A DNA stretch of 64,000 nucleotides from DASVDE01 sp963740065 (GCA_963740065.1 CAVUCS010000004.1:434001-498000), one strand, 5' to 3'; numbered from the stretch's first letter, positions 50,675 through 59,765 are shown. The notes: generated from the letters alone by a model not told the origin. Numbers and translations are program-made.

Positions 50675-51274
50675 CTATCGAGGCTCGAGGCCGTCACAGA
50701 TCGTCGTCACGACAAGCTGCTTTGCGCGCTCGAAGTCGGCGTCCGCGGAGGGGATGACGTCGAATATCCAGCCGGAGAGGAGCTGCTCGATCGCGCCATA
50801 GAAGGACATCGAGGCGAAGATCGGATCGATGTCCCGCCGAAATGCGTTCGCCTCCTGCCCGTCAGCGACGATTTTGGCGATCAAGTCATAGGCCTGGCGA
50901 ATCTCGGGCAGGTGGGTGCGGCCGAAGGAGTTGGCGGCGCGGGTGACCTCGACGATGATCACCTGCATCAGCTCCGGGTCGTGGCGGTAGGACTCGACGA
51001 TGAAGGCGGCGACCCCGGCCAGCTTGTCGCGGGGGGCCGCGTCGCTGCCGTCGGTCTCCTCGATCGCGGCCAGGAGCAGGGACCAGCGCTGGCTGAAGAG
51101 CTCGTTGAGCACTTCGTCCTTGGATTTGAAGTAGTGGTAGACGAGGCCGTAGGCAACCCCGGCCTCATCGGCGATGTCGGCGACGCGGGTCGCGTGGAAG
51201 CCCTGGCGGGCGAAAACACGGATCGCCGCGTCGAGGATCTGGCGGCGCTTGTCGATCGGGGGCGCTTGGGCCAT
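50675..51274 (-). CDS. TetR family transcriptional regulator
   Basis: A 199-residue repressor. The DNA-binding domain reads KRRQILDAAIRVFARQGFHATRVADIADEAGVAYGLVYHYFKSKDEVL, typical of TetR. The ligand-binding half (TetR_C, with HDPELMQVIIVEVTRAANSFGR) resembles fatty-acid-responsive FadR-like regulators (similarity judged by eye). Its start overlaps the stop of the nitrilase-family gene by one base. A matching dyad lies in the promoter of that operon, pointing to autoregulation. Confidence 0.9.
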   Translation of the reverse strand: MAQAPPIDKRRQILDAAIRVFARQGFHATRVADIADEAGVAYGLVYHYFKSKDEVLNELFSQRWSLLLAAIEETDGSDAAPRDKLAGVAAFIVESYRHDPELMQVIIVEVTRAANSFGRTHLPEIRQAYDLIAKIVADGQEANAFRRDIDPIFASMSFYGAIEQLLSGWIFDVIPSADADFERAKQLVVTTICDGLEPR

Positions 51275-52110
51275 CAGGCGTGCATCTCCTGGAGCTGGGG
51301 CCAAACGTACGCGGCGGGGCGGCGGTTGGCGAGGGACGGAAGCGTCTGGCGGATCCGCTCCTGTTCGCCGAAGTCGAGGTCGGCGGCGACGAAGCACTCT
51401 TCGTCGGGCGCGGTGACCAGCACGGCGCCCCAGGGGTCGACGATCGCCGAGTGCCCGAAGGAGCTGAAATGCGGTGGCGCCTCGCCGACTTGGTTGGGGG
51501 CGATGACGAAGGCTTGGTTCTCAATCGCGCGCGCCCGCAGCAGCACCTCCCAGTGGTCGCGACCGGTCGCAAGGGTGAAGGCCGACGGAACCGCCAGCAA
51601 ACGAGCGCCGCGCACGGCGAGGATCCGGTACAGCTCGGGGAAGCGCAGGTCGTAACAAACGCTGAGTCCCACGATCAAGTCGTCGAGCGGCGCAGCGACG
51701 ATCTCGGCGCCGGCCTCCTCATGTTCGGACTCCCGATAGGTGACGCCGCCGGCCTCGACGTCGAACATGTGAATCTTGCGGTAGACGGCGAGATCATCGC
51801 CATCGGCGCCGATCAGGACCGAGGTGTTGAAGGCCTTCTCTTCGCCCTCCTCGGAAATGCTGCCGGCGAGCAGCGCGATGCCCAACTCGCGCGCCCAGCC
51901 GCGCGCGGCGCTCAGTGATGGGCCGTCGAGCGGCTCCGCTCCGGCGAGCAGCTCCTCTCCTCCGCCCAGCAGGTTCCACTTCTCCGGCAGAGCGACCAGT
52001 TCGGCACCATCGGCCGCCGCGGCGCGCACCAAGCGCTCCGCCGTCTCCAGGTTGCGATCCATGTCGTTGTTCGAATTGAGCTGTACGGCCGCTGCGCGCA
52101 AAGTGTTCAT
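51274..52110 (-). CDS. nitrilase-superfamily amidase (Nit1/deaminated-glutathione amidase-like)
   Basis: A 278-residue carbon-nitrogen hydrolase. The Glu-Lys-Cys triad is Glu43 (LPEKW), Lys112 (VYRKIHMFD) and Cys152 (LSVCYDLRFPELYR). KIHMFDV and CYDLRFPE are typical of the NIT branch that repairs deaminated glutathione or hydrolyses omega-amidic acids. It is the first gene of a two-gene operon with the TetR regulator and lies downstream of a TetR-type dyad. Confidence 0.9.
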   Translation of the reverse strand: MNTLRAAAVQLNSNNDMDRNLETAERLVRAAAADGAELVALPEKWNLLGGGEELLAGAEPLDGPSLSAARGWARELGIALLAGSISEEGEEKAFNTSVLIGADGDDLAVYRKIHMFDVEAGGVTYRESEHEEAGAEIVAAPLDDLIVGLSVCYDLRFPELYRILAVRGARLLAVPSAFTLATGRDHWEVLLRARAIENQAFVIAPNQVGEAPPHFSSFGHSAIVDPWGAVLVTAPDEECFVAADLDFGEQERIRQTLPSLANRRPAAYVWPQLQEMHA

Positions 52111-52120
52111 CCGATTCGGG

Positions 52121-52155
52121 TTGACTGACCAGTCAATCGGCCACGAATCAGTATA
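52121..52155 (-). promoter_or_regulatory. promoter and TetR-type operator of the amidase-TetR operon
   Basis: Dyad TTGACTGACCAGTCAA at 52121-52136 lies between a -10-like TATACT (minus strand, 52155-52150) and ATG 52110. The position fits a repressor roadblock just downstream of the promoter. The same pattern, TTGRCTGRYCAGYCAA, occurs at 40755-40770. Confidence 0.6.
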
Positions 52156-52181
52156 GGCGTGGAGAAGAAGCGACCCGACGG

Positions 52182-52222
52182 TGAAACGTTTTGTTCCCTC
52201 ATCAGGGAGATAAAACGTTTCA
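52182..52222. terminator. two-stem hairpin between the SDR and amidase genes
   Basis: Outer arms TGAAACGTTTT/AAAACGTTTCA (11 bp) and inner arms TCCCT/AGGGA around CATC. It is 28 nt downstream of the SDR stop. In the minus orientation the right arm is AAAACGTTTCA, giving no T-tract after the stem. Confidence 0.6.
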
Positions 52223-52249
52223 TCCCTCTTTGGACGAGGGGAGTTCGGG

Positions 52250-53094
52250 CTACATGCCAGTGGCGCGAGCTACAAGCCAGTCGACGAAGCGGGTAGGGAG
52301 GAACTTGGCGGCGAACGCCTGGCCCCGAGCGTCGGCGCCGACCAGGTAGCGGGTGCGAGGGCGGCGCGCGCTAAGCGCATGCTCGATCTTCGTCGCGACC
52401 TTCTCCGGAGGAATGCCGCGCGCCCCGGTTCTCCTCGCCACCTCCCGCCCAGTCTCGATCGCCTCGCCATAGAGCTCCCGTTAGCTGTCACCGGCCCGCG
52501 AAGCGATCGCGTCAACCGCTTCGTCACCTCGATCCCAAATCGGGGTCGCGATCGACCCCGGCTCGACGATCGCGACCTTGATGCCCCAGGGCCGCAGTTC
52601 CTGGCGGAAGACATCGCCGACAGCTTCGAGGCCGAACTTGGCGGCGTGGTAGGCGCCGAACATCGGAAAGGCCATCAGGCCGCCGATCGAAGTGATGAAG
52701 ACAATGCGGCCGCGTGGCGCGTTCGGATCGCCGGCAGCATCGCCTGCGTCACCGCGACATGGGCGGTCAGGTTGACCTCGACCTGCCGCCGGAAGTCGTC
52801 GATCGGCAGGGTCTCCAACGGCCCCGGAACGGCGATGCCGGCGTTGTTGACGAGCCCGTCGAGGCCGGCCTCCCCCACCTCATCGCCGACCCGATCCGCG
52901 GCGGCGGCAATCTGCTCGGGATCGGTCACGTCGAGCATCAACGGAACCAGCCGTTCCGATCCCGCCGCTCGCAACGAGTCGGCGTCCGCTTCCTTGCGAA
53001 CCCCGGCGAAAACCCTCCAGCCCTTGGCATCCAGGTGCATTGCGGTCGCCCGCCCGATCCCCGTTGACGCCCCGGTAATGAGGACCGACTTCAT
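52250..53094 (-). pseudogene. short-chain dehydrogenase gene broken by one frameshift and one nonsense codon
   Basis: N-terminal SDR parts are clear from ATG 53094: LITGASTGIGRATAMHLDAKG (cofactor loop), LDVTDPE, VNNAGIAVPGPLE. Near 52723 one base is missing; the next frame continues RGRIVFITSIGGLMAFPMFGAYHAAKFGLEAV with the catalytic Ser and YxxxK. An in-frame TAA at 52483-52481 follows GDS, after which the same frame goes on RELYGEAIETGREVARR to the natural end at 52250. Intact it would be about 280 residues, an NAD(P)-dependent oxidoreductase. Two independent lesions make true decay more credible here than elsewhere. A TAGCCT box lies 7 nt before the ATG. Confidence 0.8.
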
Positions 53095-53101
53095 GGCCGA
53101 G

Positions 53102-53107
53102 AGGCTA
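53102..53107 (-). promoter_or_regulatory. -10 hexamer TAGCCT of the SDR gene, leaderless
   Basis: Minus-strand TAGCCT, 7 nt before ATG 53094. Its first three bases are the TAG stop of the MerR gene. Confidence 0.4.
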
Positions 53108-53806
53108 GCCGCGATTGTCGCGGTGGCGCTCGAGTTCGGCGACCATCAGCTTGGTGTGCAGCGCGGCGATCAGGTCTTGGAGGGGCTGGGCGCCGACCTC
53201 GAGCATCTCGACCACGCGCTCCGGCGAGACCTCGCCGGCGAGGCGGTTCATCACCATCTCCACCTCCTGGGAGACCAGCTCCTCAACGGCCTTCTTGTAA
53301 CGAAGGGTGTCGTAAACGGTGAAGCCGATCTCCTCGTCGTAGCCACCGGCGCGAAAGCGGCTGATCGCCTCGATGATCTTCACGTCGGAGGGGGTGTAGC
53401 CGCGGCTGTTGGGGCTGAGGATGTCCAGCTCGGCGAGACGGTCCAGCACCTCCTTGGGCATGCCGTAGCTCTCGCGCACTTCGGCGGCGCTGACCCGGGA
53501 ACGCTCGCCGGCGAGGGCGCGATCGAGGATGCGATCTTCCAGCTCGACCAGGGCGCGGGCGCGCTCGGGGTCCTCGTCGAGCACCGACTTGATCGCCTTC
53601 AGCGGCATGAAGCGCTCCTCTTGCAGCTGCTTGATCAGACGGATTCGATCGACGAACTCGGGCGGGTAGTAGGCCATATTGCGACTGGTCTTGACCGGCT
53701 CGGGCAGCAGCCCCTCGCGTAGGTAGTGCTTGATCGTCGGCACCGGGACGTCGGAGGCCTCGGCCAGCTCCCCAATGCGAAGCAGCGTTTTCTCGGTGGC
53801 GCTCAT
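53105..53806 (-). CDS. MerR family transcriptional regulator
   Basis: A 233-residue MerR-type activator. DNA-binding domain LRIGELAEASDVPVPTIKHYLREGLLPEPVKTSRNMAYYPP, then the dimerisation helix (RIRLIKQLQEERFMPLKAIKSVLDED). The C-terminal ~120 residues form an extra effector region of a type seen in regulators of acyl-CoA pathways; no metal-binding Cys is visible. It overlaps the CoA-transferase gene by 4 bp at the end of the catabolic minus-strand unit. LiuR, the leucine/isovalerate pathway regulator, is also MerR-type, so control of this island is likely. Confidence 0.9.
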   Translation of the reverse strand: MSATEKTLLRIGELAEASDVPVPTIKHYLREGLLPEPVKTSRNMAYYPPEFVDRIRLIKQLQEERFMPLKAIKSVLDEDPERARALVELEDRILDRALAGERSRVSAAEVRESYGMPKEVLDRLAELDILSPNSRGYTPSDVKIIEAISRFRAGGYDEEIGFTVYDTLRYKKAVEELVSQEVEMVMNRLAGEVSPERVVEMLEVGAQPLQDLIAALHTKLMVAELERHRDNRG

Positions 53807-55037
53807 GCCCGGAACGTCGTCTCGGAAGCGCTCGGCCCGGCGGCGGCGCCGGACTCTTTCATCGCCGCGATCTCCTCCTCGGAATAGCCCGCCTCGCGCA
53901 GCACCTCGTCGGTGTGCTCGCCGAAGGCCGGCGCCGGGCGAGTCGGGTCGCCGGGGGTGCGGCTCATCTTCACCGGCGTGCCGAGCTGGCGCACCGGGCC
54001 CAGCTCGGGCTGCTCCATCTCGACCACCATCCCGCGCGCCCTGACCAGCTCGGAGTCGAGCGCCTCGTCGAGATCGAGGACCGGCTCGATGCAGCAGTCG
54101 TGCTCGTCGTTGAAGGCGAGCCACTCCTCGCGCGTGCGGGAGCGGAAGATGTCGGCGACCTCTCTCCAGGCGTCGGAGCCGGGCGCCTCGAACTGCTTCT
54201 CGATCAGCTCGGGGCGACCCACTCCGTTGCAGAAGGCGGCCCAGAACTTCGGCTCCAGGGCGCCACAGGTGATCCAGCCGTCCGCCGCCTCGTAGGGCAG
54301 GTAACAGACCAACCCGCCGGCGAGCTGTTGCTCGCCGCGTCTCGGCACCTCCCCGTCGCAGAAGTAACGGCCGGCGACCATCGCCAGCCAGGAGAGCGCC
54401 CCGTCGGCCATCGAGATGTCGACCATCTGCCCTTCGCCGGAGCGGCGGCGCTCGTGCAGCGCCGCCATCACACCGAAGGCGGCCATCAGCGCGCCGCCGC
54501 CGAGGTCGGCGATCTGGCCGCCGGACTGGACCGGCGGGCCGTCCTTGGCGCCGGTCAGGCCGAGCAGCGCCGACCAAGCCGAGGTAGTTCATGTCGTGCC
54601 CGGCGCGCTGCGCGTAGGGGCCGTCCTGGCCGTAGCCGGTTATCGCGCAGAAGACGATCGCCGGGTTGGCCTCGCGCATCCGCTCGTAGCCGACGCCGAG
54701 CCGGTCGAGCACCCCGGGGCGGAAGCCGTCGAGGACGACGTCGTAGGACTCGACGAGTCTGAGCAGCGCCTCGCGGCCCGGCCTCGGACTTGAGGTCGAG
54801 CCGGATCGAGCGCTTGCCGCGGTTGAGCGAGAGGTAGAGCGCCGAGCGCGTCCCCAGCTCCTGCTGGTCGTCGCTCCCGTAGTAGGGCGGCGCCCAGCGG
54901 ATGTAGTCGCCCATCCCGGTGTCCTCGACCTTCAGCACCTCGGCGCCGAGGTCGGCGAGGAGCAGCGAGCAGAAGCCGCCCGGCAGGAGGCGGGTCAGGT
55001 CGAGGACCTTGACGTCGCTAAGCGGGAGATCGCTCAC
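53803..55037 (-). pseudogene. CaiB/BaiF-type CoA-transferase gene with two frameshifts (near 54780 and 54578)
   Basis: Three frames in series give one family-III CoA-transferase of about 410 residues. The first, from GTG 55037, gives LSDVKVLDLTRLLPGGFCSLLLADLGAEVLKVE and LNRGKRSIRLDLKSEAG. The second gives LLRLVESYDVVLDGFRPGVL and FCAITGYGQDGPYAQRAGHD. The third gives LTGAKDGPPVQSGGQIADLG and MADGALSWLAMVAG. Both junctions need one base removed (GGGCCGCGAG; TTGGTCGGCG). Such enzymes move CoA between carboxylic acids. The 3' end is coupled to merR; the 5' end overlaps the BKACE gene by 20 bp. Confidence 0.8.
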
Positions 55038-55914
55038 GCTTGGGCACTCCCAGGAGCTCCCGCGCTTCGGCGACCGTGGCGGCGCGGCGGCCGACGTCCT
55101 CGGCCATCTGGCGCGCCTTGGCGATCAGGTCGCCGTTGGAGCGCGCCATCTCGCCGTTCGGCAGGTAGAGATTGTCCTCGACCCCGGCGCGGACGTTGCC
55201 GCCGGCCACCAGCGCCGCGCCGAGCAGCTTCCACTGGTCGCGGGAGATGCCGATCACCTGCCACTGGTGCTCGCCCTCGGCGCCGCCGGGAATCTGGTCG
55301 GCCATGAAGCCGACGTTGCGCGGCGTCGGGCGGATGCCGCCGTTGACTCCCATCACCAGGGAGACCTGCAGCGGCGTGCGCTCCAGCAGGCCCATGTCGA
55401 TCAGCGGATCGAGGTTGGCGACGTGGCCGGCGTCGAAGCACTCGTGCTCGGGCTTGATCCCGAGGTCGCGCATCGCCGTCAGGAACTCGATGATCGTGTC
55501 GAAGCTGTTCTCGAAGACGGCTTTGAAGACGAAGTCCTTGCGTCTGCGCGAGTACTTGGCGTAGTTCATCGAGCTCATGTTGAGCGCGGCCACGTCGGGT
55601 TTGCACTCGCGCAGGTACTCGAGTCGCTTGGAGATCGGGATGCCGATCGCCCCGGTCGAGTAATTGATGATCACGTCGCCGACCTCGGCCAGGATCGCGT
55701 CGGTGATCGCCGTGAAGTCCTCGATCTCATAGGAGGGCGTGCCGTCCGGCGTGCGAGCGTGGATGTGGATCTGCGAGGCGCCCTCGTCGACGGCGCGCCG
55801 CGCCTCCGCCGCGTACTCCTCCGGCGTGTAGGGGATCGCCGGGCACTGGTCGCGGTTGGCGATCACGCCGGAGATGGAGCACGAGATGACGACGGGATCT
55901 TCGAAGCGACTCAT
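55018..55914 (-). CDS. beta-keto acid cleavage enzyme (BKACE, DUF849)
   Basis: A 298-residue zinc TIM-barrel enzyme that splits a beta-keto acid with acetyl-CoA into acetoacetate and a new CoA ester. VVISCSISGVIANRDQCPAIPYTPEEYA is the family N-terminus. Zinc ligands His50 and His52 lie in SQIHIHART, a third likely in CFDAGHVANL, and the Glu ligand near RAGVEDNLYLP. GIRPTPRNVGFM and GGNVRAGVED are conserved. The keto-acid substrate is unknown, though the neighbouring carboxylase, hydratase and dehydrogenases suggest branched-chain or terpenoid acyl-CoA. Confidence 0.9.
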   Translation of the reverse strand: MSRFEDPVVISCSISGVIANRDQCPAIPYTPEEYAAEARRAVDEGASQIHIHARTPDGTPSYEIEDFTAITDAILAEVGDVIINYSTGAIGIPISKRLEYLRECKPDVAALNMSSMNYAKYSRRRKDFVFKAVFENSFDTIIEFLTAMRDLGIKPEHECFDAGHVANLDPLIDMGLLERTPLQVSLVMGVNGGIRPTPRNVGFMADQIPGGAEGEHQWQVIGISRDQWKLLGAALVAGGNVRAGVEDNLYLPNGEMARSNGDLIAKARQMAEDVGRRAATVAEARELLGVPKRERSPA

Positions 55915-55923
55915 AGCTCCCCC

Positions 55924-55975
55924 TTCCGCTGCGAGTTATCGATGCATGTCAGGCATAAGTCGCAGTGGAACGTCA
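55924..55975 (-). repeat. intercistronic hairpin, family 2, copy B
   Basis: On the minus strand it begins with the TGA stop of the carboxylase gene (55975-55973), TGACG, then TTCCACTGCGACTTAT, a 15-nt loop, and ATAACTCGCAGCGGAA; the arms pair with two mismatches. The purine-rich ribosome site of the BKACE gene follows. Against copy A (17852-17903), read in transcription orientation, 21 of the first 22 bases match. Confidence 0.75.
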
Positions 55976-57564
55976 TACGGGCATCACCCCGTGGCGTTTC
56001 TTCGGCTTCTCGACGTGCTTGTCTCTCGCCATCCGCAGCGCCTTGACGATCGTCGGCCGCGTTTCGCGCGGGTCGATGACGTCGTCGATCACCGCGTTGC
56101 CGGCGGCGATGTAGGGGTCGATCTGCTCGCGGACCGCGTTCAGCATCGCCTCTCTGGTCGCCTCCGGATCGTCGGAGGCCTCGATCGCCGAGCGGCCGAT
56201 GATGTTGACCGCGCCCTCGGCGCCCATCACCGAAATTTCGGCGCCCGGCCAGGCGACGATCAGGTCCGGCTCGTAGGCCTTGCCGCACATCACGTAATAG
56301 CCGGCGCCGTAGGCCTTGCGCACGACCACGGTCACCTTCGGCACCGTGGCGCGGCTGACCGCGTAGAGCATCTTCGCCCCGTGGCGGATGATCCCGGCGT
56401 GCTCGACTTTCGAGCCGACCATGAATCCCGGCACGTCCTGGAGGAAGACGAGCGGGATGTTGAAGGCGTCGCAGAGGTTGATGAAGCGCGCCGCCTTGTC
56501 GGCGGAGTCGTTGTCGAGGATCCCGGCCAGCTGCTTGGGCTGGTTGGCGACGATCCCGACCGGCTGGCCGCCGAAACGGGCGAAGCAGGTGATCAGCGTC
56601 TTGGCGAACTTCGGCTTGATGTCGAACCACTCGCCGTCGTCGACGATCTCGCCGATCACGTCGTACATGTCATAGGGCTGGCGCGAGGAGTCGGGGACGA
56701 TCTCCATCAGCTTCTCCGACATCCGGTCGTCGGGGTCATCGGTCTCGGCGATCGGCGGCTTGTGCTCGCAGTTGGACGGGAAGTAGGAGAGGTACTGCTT
56801 GACCTTGGCGATGCACTCCTCGTCGTCCTTCACCTCCAGGTCCCCCACCCCGACTTGCGGCAGTGGACCTTGGCGCCGCCGAGGTCCTCCATCGAGATGT
56901 CCTCGCCGGTCACAGCTTTGGTCAGGTGCGGGCCCGCGAGCGCCATCGCTCCCTGTCCGGAGACCATCGGCACGAAGTCCGAGAGCGCCGGGATGTAGGC
57001 GGTGCCGGCGGCGCAGGGACCCATCATCGCCGCGACCATCGGGATCACTCCCGACATCTCGACCTCCTCGCGGAAGAGGTGGCCGGAGCCGGCGAAAAGC
57101 GACCCCGCCGCCTCCTGGATGCGGGCGCCGGCGGAGTCGAGCAGCCAGATGAACGGCATCCGCTTGGAGAGGGCCATCTCCCGCAGGCGAGTCACCTTCA
57201 GCTCGCCGGTCATCCCCATCGAGCCGGCCATCACGGTGAAGTCGTAGGCGGCGATGCAGCAGGGGCGGCCGTCGATGTCCCCCCAGCCGGTGATCACGCC
57301 GTCGGCCGGCGCATCGACGCCGTCCATCGCCCGCTGGGCGAAGTGCGGTCTGCCGTGGATCCCCATCTCGACGAAGCTGCCCTCGTCGACCAAGAGGTCG
57401 AGCCGCTCGCGCGCGGTCAGCTTGCCGCGCTCGTGCTGTCTGGCGATCTTCTCCTCGCCACCCCCAAGCTTCGCCTTCTCGCGACGCTCGTGGAGTTGCT
57501 CGTTGAGCTCAGAGAGCGGTGCGGTGCCCGGCAGCAAGTGCTGGTTCTCGACCTTTTCGGCCAT
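55973..57564 (-). pseudogene. acyl-CoA carboxylase beta subunit gene with one frameshift near 56858
   Basis: Biotin-dependent carboxyltransferase of the propionyl/methylcrotonyl/geranyl-CoA carboxylase family. From ATG 57564: EKIARQHERGKLTARERLDLL, FTVMAGSMG, LLDSAGARIQEAAGSLFAGSG. At the run CGGGGTGGGG one G is missing; the second frame continues VGDLEVKDDEECIAKVKQYL and QDVPGFMVGSKVEHAGIIRHGAKML to 55973. Restored length is about 530 residues, normal for the family. The missing base in a G-run looks like a sequencing error. No biotin carboxylase/BCCP alpha subunit is in the window. It overlaps the hydratase gene by one base. Confidence 0.85.
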
Positions 57565-58355
57565 TACTTTCCCTTCCACTGCGGATCGCGTCTTTCGAAG
57601 AAGGCCTGGACACCCTCGACGATGTCCTCGGTTGAGAAGGTCAGCGAGAGCTGGGAGCGCAGGTAGTCGAGCGCGTCGTCGACCGCCATGTCCTGCTGGC
57701 GGTACATCGCGTCGTGGCCGATCCGCATCAGCACCGGGCTCTTCGATGCCAGCTTTCCTGCCCACTCGGCGACCGCCGCGTCGAACTCCCCCGCCGGCAC
57801 GACCTTGTTGGCGAGCCCGTACTCGACCGCCTGCTCGGCGCTGAGTCTCTCCCCAAGAAGCATCATCTCGTTGACCTTCTTGCGCGGGACATTTCGATAG
57901 ATGATCGCCATGATCATGTAGGGGAAGGCGCCGACGTTGATCTCCGGCGTGCCGAAGGTGGCGCCCTCCTTGGCGATCAGCAGGTCGCAGGAGAGGGCGA
58001 GCCCCATCCCGCCCGCCAGCACGTGGCCGTTGGCGGCGCAGAGCGAGGGCTTGCCGAGCCGCGGCATCAGCCGGAAGAACTCAAGGAAGAGATCGGTGGC
58101 GAAGTGTTTGGCGACCAGCGGCGCGTCGGCGGCGAAGCCGCCCAGGTCGGCGCCCGCGCAGAAGACTCTGTCGCCGGCGCCGGTCAGGACGACAGCACGA
58201 ACCTCGTCGGAGTCGCGCGCCGTCTTCATCGCGTCGACCAACTCGGCCAGCATCTGCCCGGAGAGCATGTTGCGCTTCTCCGGGTTGTTGAGCGTCACCG
58301 TGGCGACGCCCTCGGCGACCTCATACGTGACGACCTCATATCTCTCCGCGCCCAT
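57564..58355 (-). CDS. enoyl-CoA hydratase/isomerase family protein
   Basis: A 263-residue crotonase-fold protein. Oxyanion-hole motifs VFCAGADLGGFA and ANGHVLAGGMGLALSCDLLIA, then GTPEINVGAFPYMIMAIIYRN. The usual catalytic Glu pair positions carry GHVLAGGMG and TPEINVG, so Glu at PEI is present while the first Glu is not evident; it may be a methylglutaconyl-CoA hydratase-like or isomerase variant. It is the first gene of the minus-strand catabolic unit, coupled (TAATG) to the carboxylase gene. Confidence 0.9.
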   Translation of the reverse strand: MGAERYEVVTYEVAEGVATVTLNNPEKRNMLSGQMLAELVDAMKTARDSDEVRAVVLTGAGDRVFCAGADLGGFAADAPLVAKHFATDLFLEFFRLMPRLGKPSLCAANGHVLAGGMGLALSCDLLIAKEGATFGTPEINVGAFPYMIMAIIYRNVPRKKVNEMMLLGERLSAEQAVEYGLANKVVPAGEFDAAVAEWAGKLASKSPVLMRIGHDAMYRQQDMAVDDALDYLRSQLSLTFSTEDIVEGVQAFFERRDPQWKGK

Positions 58356-58414
58356 GGCGCGGCACCATTAGCACCGCATCGAAAGTGGTAAGTGCTACTG
58401 TCCGCACCGCTGAC

Positions 58415-58450
58415 TTCGTCGTTGGGGTCTAATGCACCCAAAACGACGAA
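58415..58450. promoter_or_regulatory. hairpin/dyad between divergent catabolic units
   Basis: Arms TTCGTCGTT/AACGACGAA with inner GGGT/ACCC. It lies in the 132-bp gap between the hydratase start and the first acyl-CoA dehydrogenase. In a divergent promoter region it may be an operator, for instance for the MerR protein, rather than a terminator. Confidence 0.5.
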
Positions 58451-58487
58451 CTCACCATCTGGCGGCGAATTCGACGGAGGAGAGACC

Positions 58488-59705
58488 ATGGCGACGGCCA
58501 CCACCAACGGCTCCAGCGTGATCAAGCCCGACCACGAGGCCGGGCGCAAGCACTTCATCTTCACCCAGGAGCACGAAGACCTGCGCGAATCGATGCAGGC
58601 ATGGGTGAAAAACGAGATGTGGCCGCACCGCAACGAGTGGGAGGACACCTACTGGCCCTCCTCGATCATGAAGCGGGCGGGTGAGCTTGGCTTCCTCGGC
58701 CTCTGCTTCCCGGAGGAGTACGGCGGACAGGGTGGCGACTACTTCTACTCGCTGGTCCGCGCCGAGTGCATGAGCTACTCCGGCTCCGGCGGCACCAACA
58801 TGGGCTTCGCCGTGCAGAGCGACATGGTCCTGCCCCCGATCCACCTGCTCGGCACCGAGGAGCAGAAACAGCGCTACCTGGTGCCCGGGATCAAGGGCGA
58901 GAAGATCGGCTCCCTCGGGATCACCGAGCCGGGCGCCGGCTCCGACGTGGCCGGCATCCGCACGACCGCGATCCGCGACGGCGACGAGTACGTGATCAAC
59001 GGCTCCAAGACCTTCATCACCAACGGTCCGCGCGCCGACTTCATCGTTCTCGTCGCGAAGACGGACCCGGAGGAGCGCCACGCCGGGATCACCCTCTTCA
59101 TCGTCGACCTCCGCGACGAGAACAGAGAGACGGTCCCCGGATTCACCGTCTCCGCCGAGCTGGAGAAGATGGGGATGCACGCCTCCGACACCGGCGAGCT
59201 GGCCTTCGAGGACGTCCGCGTCCCGGCCGACGCGGTCCTCGGCGAGGTCGGGAAAGGCTTCTACCACATCGCCTGGGAGCTTCAGGGCGAGCGACTGGTC
59301 GCCGCGGCCGGCTCCCATGCGGGCTGTGAGCGGATGATCGAGAAGACCCTCGAATACGCGAAGGAGCGCGAGGCCTTCGGTCGCCCGATCGGCAAGTTCC
59401 AGGCGATCCGCCACAAGTTCGCCGAGATGGCGACTAAAACCGAGGCGGCGAAGCAGTTCACCTACGCGACCGCCTGGCGCTTCGCCAACGGCGAGTACCC
59501 GGTGCGGGAGATCACGATGGCGAAGCTCTTTTCCTCGCGCATCGCCTGCGAGGTCGCCGACGAGTGCATCCAGATCCTCGGCGGCTACGGCTACATGAAG
59601 GAGTACGAGATCGAGCGCGCCTACCGCGACGTCCGCCTCAACCGGATCGGCGCCGGCACCGACGAGGTGATGCTCGACGTGATCGGCAAGAGCTACGGCC
59701 TTTAG
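58488..59705 (+). CDS. acyl-CoA dehydrogenase, first copy
   Basis: A 405-residue FAD enzyme that makes a 2,3-double bond in an acyl-CoA. Motifs: FTQEHEDLRESMQAWVKNE, LGITEPGAGSDVAGIRT, ELEKMGMHASDTGELAFEDVRVP, GRPIGKFQAIRHKFAEM and QILGGYGYMKEYEIERAYRD. The usual catalytic Glu position (YEGT) reads GAGTDE, so the base is probably the Glu in QGERLVAAA, as in isovaleryl- or long-chain-type enzymes. ATG 58488 has GGAGGAGAG upstream. Confidence 0.93.
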   Translation: MATATTNGSSVIKPDHEAGRKHFIFTQEHEDLRESMQAWVKNEMWPHRNEWEDTYWPSSIMKRAGELGFLGLCFPEEYGGQGGDYFYSLVRAECMSYSGSGGTNMGFAVQSDMVLPPIHLLGTEEQKQRYLVPGIKGEKIGSLGITEPGAGSDVAGIRTTAIRDGDEYVINGSKTFITNGPRADFIVLVAKTDPEERHAGITLFIVDLRDENRETVPGFTVSAELEKMGMHASDTGELAFEDVRVPADAVLGEVGKGFYHIAWELQGERLVAAAGSHAGCERMIEKTLEYAKEREAFGRPIGKFQAIRHKFAEMATKTEAAKQFTYATAWRFANGEYPVREITMAKLFSSRIACEVADECIQILGGYGYMKEYEIERAYRDVRLNRIGAGTDEVMLDVIGKSYGL

Positions 59706-59710
59706 GCGGT

Positions 59711-59756
59711 CGAGTGGTCGGTTGACCCCCGTTTTCGGTGGTAAACCGACCACTCG
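59711..59756 (+). repeat. intercistronic hairpin between the two acyl-CoA dehydrogenase genes
   Basis: Perfect 13-bp arms CGAGTGGTCGGTT/AACCGACCACTCG with a 20-nt loop. It starts 5 nt after the stop of the first gene and ends 9 nt before ATG 59766, inside what should be one operon. The second gene has no visible Shine-Dalgarno outside it. Confidence 0.65.
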
Positions 59757-59765
59757 TCACTCGAA

